Shown here in pieces: positions 5,132 to 9,230 of a stretch of DNA of 9,230 bases. The stretch covers positions 1 through 9,230 of the forward strand of contig JAEYRA010000204.1 of assembly GCA_023409755.1 (NCBI GenBank), in the 5' to 3' direction. Each line of letters opens with the position of its first letter. Position 1 is the stretch's first letter. The translations under genes and the position numbers were made by a program. Origin of the DNA: Bacillota bacterium (GTDB taxonomy: Bacteria > Bacillota > Clostridia > Christensenellales > UMGS416). The notes beneath the pieces were generated by a model that was given only the letters and a program-made list of their open reading frames with translations, searched no databases and was not told the origin of the DNA.

Positions 5132-5413
5132 GCGCCTGGATGGCGCAAAGGCCCGTAGGCGGTACTTTTGGATGGCGCCAAAAGTACCCAAAAGCGACCG
5201 GGCACCCTGGATGGGTGCCCAACCATCTCACGCCGTGATGGCGTTGAGCATCAACGCCATAGCCGCTGGATGCGGCGTAAGGCGTGAACGGCGGGCGCGG
5301 ACGAGTTTCCTAGACCTGATGACCGGCGCGAGCTTGAGTGGCAGAGGGCGGTAACTCGCCTTTCCTTATGCTCCGCAACGGAAAGACTCAAACATCCCGC
5401 CACTCCCAGCGCC
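5132..5413. repeat. Hairpin repeat element B (expanded copy of A)
   Basis: The core hairpin GGTACTTTTGG (5161-5171) / CCAAAAGTACC (5178-5188) matches that of element A with one compensated base-pair change. Between the core and the next shared block (5294-5359, ending GTAACTCGC), B has about 100 bp that A lacks. That extra DNA holds GGGCACCC-TGGAT-GGGTGCCC (5200-5220) and the three-way structure at 5228-5287. A hairpin GCGCC-TGGAT-GGCGC (5132-5146) precedes the core. The end block 5388-5413 aligns with 1291-1314. No credible gene lies here. Confidence 0.7.
5228..5287. other. Three-way-junction-like inverted repeats
   Basis: The outer stem TCACGCC (5228-5234) / GGCGTGA (5281-5287) encloses two hairpins. 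One is ATGGCGTTGA-GCA-TCAACGCCAT (5238-5260, perfect 10 bp) and the other is GCCGC-TGGAT-GCGGC (5262-5276). The pairings are exact, but whether the sequence is transcribed is unknown. Confidence 0.6.
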
Positions 5414-5422
5414 AGGCTGCTC

Positions 5423-5704
5423 GTTCGCTGCGCGAACTGCTCGCCCAAGCAACCCGGGATGGCGCAAGGCCCGAGTGCTGAGTCAAGCCAAGTGCCGCCG
5501 GTCATCAGGGAGAAACTCGAACGCGCCCCGAGAGAGAACGAAGGAAAACGCCATAGAGACATTTATCCCATCGCCACATGCCTTCCGGGAACTTCGCACG
5601 TATCCTGCTCCCCGGGTTGCTCACCCTGCTCCCAAGATTCTGACGAATCGTCTGCCGCAGACTGGACGCAACCTCCGGTTGCTGCCCGCCCAAGCAACCC
5701 GGGG
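5423..5704. repeat. Hairpin-rich non-coding stretch with direct and inverted repeats
   Basis: This stretch contains GTTCGC-TGC-GCGAAC (5423-5437). A 17-nt direct repeat beginning CGCCCAAGCAACC occurs at 5442-5458 and 5687-5703. A perfect 12-bp inverted repeat CCCCGGGTTGCT (5610-5621) / AGCAACCCGGGG (5693-5704) encloses GATTC-TGAC-GAATC (5636-5649) and GCAACC-TCC-GGTTGC (5668-5682). A plus-strand open frame crosses it, but its composition is repeat-derived. I see no gene between 4921 and 5845. Confidence 0.6.
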
Positions 5705-5803
5705 TGGGCCAGCGGCCAGCGACATGCGCGGTGGCGGGCAAGCTGCACTCGTGACGAGCACTCTCGGCTGAGCATTTGCCGCGCAGCGCAATGCGACACT
5801 AAC

Positions 5804-5835
5804 TCGCGGCTGTCGCCGAAAGGCGGCAGCCGCGA
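5804..5835 (-). terminator. 14-bp hairpin behind the 5846-6217 gene
   Basis: TCGCGGCTGTCGCC (5804-5817) and GGCGGCAGCCGCGA (5822-5835) pair fully, with one wobble, around GAAA. The hairpin starts 10 nt after the TGA stop. It has no T tract. Its outer arms (TCGCGGC/GCCGCGA) match those of the 29-nt array hairpin. Confidence 0.5.
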
Positions 5836-5845
5836 AAACGCAGCG

Positions 5846-6217
5846 TCAATACCATTGGCGCCCCCTGCGGCGAAACAGTTCGGCCAGCAGCAGGAAGGCA
5901 ATGAGGCCGTTCCAACCGCCTCGCTGCTGTATGGTCAGGCCTTCCATGGTCAGCGTTTGGCCGGCGGAAGTGCTCTTTTCGTACTCCTGGGCGGCGCGGG
6001 CCAGTTCGGGCCAGCGCTTGGTGCAACGGTTTTGCACCTCTGTCACGGTGGTGTCCAGTTGGGCCTGGGTGGGTTTGCGGATGCCCTGCTGGGCCCAGCG
6101 ATCGCAGGCAGCCTCAATCTCCGGCTGCATCCGGAAGTATATCTCAGGGTAGATGGCGTTGCCTGCACCGCCCAGCAAGTTGGCGGGCACGCCCTTGATG
6201 GATGCGTGTTTGCGCAT
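5846..6217 (-). CDS. Small hypothetical protein with a hydrophobic C-terminal end
   Basis: This is a 123-residue protein. ATG 6217 is chosen over the upstream in-frame ATG at 6325 because a consensus AAAGGAG (6229-6223) sits 5 nt before it, and the extra 36 residues would be low-complexity Pro/Arg/Ala. Visible features are a basic N-terminus, a Gly-rich NLLGGAGNAIYPEIYFRMQPEIE stretch (13-35), a helical CDRWAQQGIRKPTQAQLD region with Cys38, a second Cys65, and an Ala/Glu helix at 70-81. A short hydrophobic segment (about 104-115) is followed by RRRGRQWY. That segment is too short for a confident membrane anchor but could associate with the membrane. I do not recognise the family. The gene stands alone, with hairpin repeats behind it and a long intergenic region in front. 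Confidence 0.72.
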   Translation of the reverse strand: MRKHASIKGVPANLLGGAGNAIYPEIYFRMQPEIEAACDRWAQQGIRKPTQAQLDTTVTEVQNRCTKRWPELARAAQEYEKSTSAGQTLTMEGLTIQQRGGWNGLIAFLLLAELFRRRGRQWY

Positions 6218-6561
6218 GGCTGCTCCTTTCCGGGCCTCGGCGGCGTGGGGTTGCCGCGGCGGCAGGGTGGGGGTTCTGGTCGCTCCCTCCCCGGCAATCC
6301 CGCGTCCTCGATGGCCCACTGGCAATCCTGCGGGATAGCCCGGTGAATCGCCTGTTGTATCCTATGCGCCGGCGATGCGGGCGGCCAATGCCCGGGAAAG
6401 GCAGCCGGCGGCAAGAACAGGACGCTCCCCATGCTTTGCGCTCCGGTGGGTCAACGGGCAGGGGCTGCCTTCGGCTGCCCGGGGCTCAACGATATGGTGG
6501 TACATTCCGGGCGGGCAGGCCCCCCGGAAACGGCCCGAGGATAACGCTTAAGTGAACGATG
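6218..6561. other. GC-rich intergenic region, no clear gene
   Basis: This region lies between the small hypothetical gene and the plus-strand terminator at 6562. It contains several short self-complementary segments, for example CGGGCAG...CTGCCCG around 6458-6484 and CCCGGG motifs. Open frames on both strands have biased, repeat-like composition and no ribosome binding site. It may hold the promoter of the 5846-6217 gene, a gene remnant, or an unrecognised small RNA. I checked by eye for tRNA, SRP RNA, RNase P, tmRNA and common riboswitch motifs and saw none. Confidence 0.4.
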
Positions 6562-6591
6562 AGCATAAGGCGTTGGCCTTGCTGTTTTTTT
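6562..6591 (+). terminator. Intrinsic terminator with no obvious upstream gene
   Basis: AGC plus AAGGC (6562-6571) pair with GCCTT plus GCT (6576-6583) around GTTG, with a short bulge, and seven T residues follow (6585-6591). It points in the plus direction, yet no convincing plus-strand gene lies just upstream. It would insulate hppA from upstream transcription. Confidence 0.6.
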
Positions 6592-6754
6592 GGGTTTGGC
6601 CATGCATATCCAATGTTTCCTCAAAATGCCCCTAAATATCCGTTCGCCATGGTTTACTTGTCCAAATTTTAACGATGTGGAATTGTGGGAGTTGAACAAG
6701 CAGCGGTTTTGGCGGCAAGTGTATGGAAATAGAATGTTTCATAACATTACCACC

Positions 6755-6784
6755 TTTACAAACGATGGGGTCGTCCTCTATGAT
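6755..6784 (+). promoter_or_regulatory. Candidate hppA promoter
   Basis: There is a TTTACA -35 (6755-6760), an 18-bp spacer, and a TATGAT -10 (6779-6784), each matching consensus at 5/6 positions. The site lies in an AT-richer stretch and would give a leader of about 50 nt before ATG 6842. Confidence 0.5.
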
Positions 6785-6841
6785 GTTTCAGTCACAGGCA
6801 TCATAACCGTATATTGGACAGAGGAAAGGGGTTTTTTGGCA

Positions 6842-9124
6842 ATGGCCAGTCTACACAATGCAACGATGTTTGAGATCCTCTCGCTCTGGGTGGTTCTGCT
6901 CATCGCTTTCCTGGGGTTGGGGTATGCGCTCTTTCTCCGGCGGCAGGTGATGCGGGCCGACTGCGGCACCGAGCGGATGCAGGAGGTCTGGAATGCCATT
7001 CGCAGCGGGGCGAACGCCTACCTGGGCCGCCAGCTCAAGACCATTGTGCCGCTCATCGTGGTTTTCACGGTGGTGCTGTTCTTCTCCGTCTACATTGTGC
7101 CGCCGACGGCGGAGGCGATGGAGCGCTTCCCCCTGCTGGATGACGGGCAGCTCAAGGTCGTCATCGGCGTGGGCCGCGCCATTGCCTTCGTGATGGGCGC
7201 GACGTTCTCGCTCATGGTGGGCCAGTTCGGCATGCGCATGGCGGTGCAGGGCAACGTGCGCGTGGCCTCGGCGGCGCTGCGCAGCTTTGGCGAGGCCCTT
7301 CGCATCGCCTACCGCACGGGCACCATCACCGGCATGCTGACCGATGGCCTGGGCCTGCTGGGCGGCACGCTCATCTTCATCGTCTTCGGCGTGGCCGCGC
7401 CGGACGCCCTGCTGGGCTTTGGCTTTGGCGGCACGCTGCTGGCGCTCTTCATGCGCGTGGGCGGCGGCATCTACACCAAGGCTGCTGACGTGGGCGCGGA
7501 CCTCGTGGGCAAGGTGGAGGCCGGCATCCCCGAGGACGACCCCCGCAACGCCGCGGTCATCGCCGACCTGGTGGGTGACAACGTGGGCGACTGCGCCGGT
7601 ATGGCGGCGGATATCTTTGAAAGCTATGAAGTCACAATCGTCTCCGGGTTGATCCTGGGCCTGTCGCTCATGGGCATCACCGGGGAGATCAAGTGGATCA
7701 TCTTCCCCCTCCTCGTGCGCGGCATCGGCGTGCTGAGCTCCATGATCGGCACCTACCTCGTGCGCGGCAACAAGAAGCAGGGCGAGCATTTCGACGCCAT
7801 GAAGAGCATCAACCAGGGCTTCTACGCGTCGGCTGGCATGTGCCTGGTGGCGTTCGCGCTGCTGGCTCACTTCTACATGAACGAGTGGCGCGCCTTCCTG
7901 TCGGTTGGTGTGGGCATCGTGCTGGCCCTGGTGCTCGATGAGGTCACCAAGTACTTCACCGATACCCACTACAAGCCGGTCAAGGACATCGCCAACTCCT
8001 CCCGCACGGGCTCGGCCACCCTCATTCTGCGCGGCATCGCCACGGGCTATGAAGTGTCGGTCTGGCAGGTGCTGGTCATCGCGGCCACCATCCTGTCCTC
8101 GGTCTTCATCTATTGGGGTCAGCCCACCATCTACGTGCTCTATGGCGTGGCCATGACGGGCATCGGCATGCTGACGCTCACTGGCAACAACGTGGCCATG
8201 GACTCCTTCGGCCCCATCGCCGACAACGCCAACGGCGTGGGCGAGATGGCCGGCCTCGATGAAAAGGCCCGCGAGGTCATGGCTCACCTGGACGCCGTGG
8301 GCAACACCACCAAGGCCATCACCAAGGGCGTGGCCATCGGTTCGGCCGTCATCGCGGCGGTGTCGCTCTTCGGTTCCTACCTCACTGACGTCACCCGCGT
8401 GCAGGAGCAGCTGGGTGTGGCCGCGGCAGATACGCTCATGAACATCGGCATCCGCATTTCCGACCCGAAAGTGTTCATCGGGGCCCTCATTGGCGCGGCG
8501 GTGCCGTGGCTGTTCTCCTCGCTCATCATCAACTCCGTGGCGCGCGCGGCGGGCAACATCGTGGAGATCGTGCGCAAGCAGTTCCACATTCCCGGCCTGA
8601 TGGAGGGCAAGGTGAAGCCCGACTACCAGGAGGCCGTGGGCATCTGCACCACCTCGGCGCAGAAGGAACTCATCCCCCTGGCGCTCATCTGTGTGCTCAC
8701 CCCCATTGCCGTGGGCATCTTCCTGGGGGTGGAGGCATTGGGCGGCACGCTGGCCGGCGTCATTCTGTCGGGGCAGATGCTGGCGGTGTTCATGTCCACC
8801 GCCGGCGGGGCCTGGGACAATGCCAAGAAGACCATTGAGGACGGCCTGCACGGCGGCAAGGGCAGCGAGGCCCACAAGGCCGGCGTCGTGGGCGACACCG
8901 TCGGCGACCCGCTCAAGGACACCGCCGGCCCGGCCCTCAACCCCATGATCAAGGTCATCAACCTTGTGTCGCTGCTGGCGGCCCCGGTGCTGGTGCAGTT
9001 TGAGTACAAGGGCACCAACCTCGGGCTCATCCTGGCGGGCATCGTCTGTGCGCTCGTCGTGGCGGCTTCGGTGTTCTACTCCAAGCGCGGCGGCTTTAAG
9101 AAGAGCGCAGACGCGGGGTTCTGA
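6842..9124 (+). CDS. hppA: K+-independent H+-translocating membrane pyrophosphatase
   Basis: This 760-residue protein hydrolyses pyrophosphate and pumps cations across the cytoplasmic membrane. The family has about 16 membrane helices; hydrophobic segments run throughout. The catalytic signature is intact: DVGADLVGKVE (216-226), GIPEDDPRN (228-236), GDNVGDCAGMAAD (245-257), and near the end GDTVGDPLKDT (684-694). The segment GNTTKAITKG has Lys491 and Thr494 where K+-dependent enzymes have Ala and Gly (460/463 in Carboxydothermus numbering). Published mutagenesis ties this position to K+ independence, a class known to pump protons. I chose ATG 6842 because AGGAAAGGGG lies 10 nt upstream and the family N-terminus begins just after it. 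The frame is open back to 6590, but those 84 codons resemble no pyrophosphatase and include the likely promoter. A 776-codon open frame on the opposite strand is a composition artefact. Confidence 0.95.
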   Translation: MASLHNATMFEILSLWVVLLIAFLGLGYALFLRRQVMRADCGTERMQEVWNAIRSGANAYLGRQLKTIVPLIVVFTVVLFFSVYIVPPTAEAMERFPLLDDGQLKVVIGVGRAIAFVMGATFSLMVGQFGMRMAVQGNVRVASAALRSFGEALRIAYRTGTITGMLTDGLGLLGGTLIFIVFGVAAPDALLGFGFGGTLLALFMRVGGGIYTKAADVGADLVGKVEAGIPEDDPRNAAVIADLVGDNVGDCAGMAADIFESYEVTIVSGLILGLSLMGITGEIKWIIFPLLVRGIGVLSSMIGTYLVRGNKKQGEHFDAMKSINQGFYASAGMCLVAFALLAHFYMNEWRAFLSVGVGIVLALVLDEVTKYFTDTHYKPVKDIANSSRTGSATLILRGIATGYEVSVWQVLVIAATILSSVFIYWGQPTIYVLYGVAMTGIGMLTLTGNNVAMDSFGPIADNANGVGEMAGLDEKAREVMAHLDAVGNTTKAITKGVAIGSAVIAAVSLFGSYLTDVTRVQEQLGVAAADTLMNIGIRISDPKVFIGALIGAAVPWLFSSLIINSVARAAGNIVEIVRKQFHIPGLMEGKVKPDYQEAVGICTTSAQKELIPLALICVLTPIAVGIFLGVEALGGTLAGVILSGQMLAVFMSTAGGAWDNAKKTIEDGLHGGKGSEAHKAGVVGDTVGDPLKDTAGPALNPMIKVINLVSLLAAPVLVQFEYKGTNLGLILAGIVCALVVAASVFYSKRGGFKKSADAGF

Positions 9125-9135
9125 TCGACGCTTGC

Positions 9136-9154
9136 GCTGCCGAATGGCGGCAGC
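9136..9154 (+). terminator. Short GC hairpin after hppA
   Basis: GCTGCCG (9136-9142) and CGGCAGC (9148-9154) pair around AATGG, starting 11 nt after the stop. There is no T tract. It resembles the inner arms of the hairpin at 5804-5835. Confidence 0.4.
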
Positions 9155-9181
9155 CCGGACTGTGAGACCCAACAGAGCCAT

Positions 9182-9214
9182 AGCGCCCCCTGACGCAGTG
9201 CGTCAGGGGGCGCT
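9182..9214 (+). terminator. Perfect 15-bp hairpin, probable hppA terminator
   Basis: AGCGCCCCCTGACGC (9182-9196) and GCGTCAGGGGGCGCT (9200-9214) pair perfectly around AGT. Only a short TTT (9217-9219) follows, so termination may be bidirectional or inefficient. It is the strongest hairpin by length behind hppA. Confidence 0.6.
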
Positions 9215-9230
9215 CGTTTGACCTGCTCGT

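Noticed and set aside
5459..6346. 295-codon plus-strand frame
   Set aside because: It crosses hairpin repeats and then the antisense of the 5846-6217 gene. Its Gly/Ala-rich composition is a by-product, and the minus-strand gene has a consensus ribosome binding site.
6043..6432. Minus-strand frame with a protein-like stretch (IQQAIHRAIPQDCQWAIEDAG)
   Set aside because: Only a short stretch looks natural. It overlaps the start of the 5846-6217 gene in another frame and has no ribosome binding site. It could be a remnant, but support is too weak to call.
6851..9181. 776-codon open frame antisense to hppA
   Set aside because: It is His/Ala/Arg-rich, matches no family I know, has no ribosome binding site, and mirrors the GC-biased third positions of hppA, whose own protein is unmistakable.

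Overview
The window looks like chromosomal DNA of a GC-rich, probably Gram-positive gut-type anaerobe. My best guess is a Clostridia/Oscillospirales relative of Faecalibacterium or Gemmiger. The guess rests on a DUF5067-type lipoprotein, a SANT/Myb-like regulator of a style common in that group, strong AGGAG-type ribosome binding sites, a membrane pyrophosphatase, and many GC-rich hairpin repeats between genes. The phylum-level guess is moderate; the genus is not established.

Layout, left to right. A partial membrane protein gene runs off the left edge on the minus strand (1-198). It is divergent from a DUF5067-like lipoprotein gene (379-960), which ends in a good intrinsic terminator. A non-coding stretch (1012-1498) carries hairpin repeat element A fused to a 62-bp copy of the 5' end of the left-edge gene. 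Next is an acidic, lower-GC orphan gene (1499-2197). About 1 kb of non-coding DNA follows (2198-3207), made of three tandem hairpin-rich units. The last unit abuts the stop codon of a minus-strand SANT/Myb-like regulator (3208-4026), which lies 153 bp downstream of a minus-strand HAD-family hydrolase gene (4180-4920). Another 0.9 kb of non-coding DNA (4921-5845) holds a second, expanded copy of element A (element B) and further nested hairpins. A small minus-strand hypothetical gene (5846-6217) follows, then a 0.6-kb intergenic region with an apparently ownerless plus-strand terminator. The plus-strand membrane pyrophosphatase gene hppA (6842-9124) closes the window with GC-rich hairpins behind it.

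The genes do not form one pathway. HppA couples pyrophosphate hydrolysis to cation pumping, and its signature residues predict the K+-independent, proton-pumping class. The HAD and SANT/Myb-like genes could be co-transcribed. The lipoprotein and the left-edge membrane protein share a divergent promoter region.

The most unusual content is the repeat system. Its hairpins have stems that differ between copies but stay paired, while some loops (TGGAT, TTCAT) are kept. Some modules are inserted inside the loops of others, and closely related hairpins sit just behind the stop codons of two minus-strand genes. This looks like a family of mobile or structure-selected palindromic elements. I can show the pairing by eye but not the mechanism.
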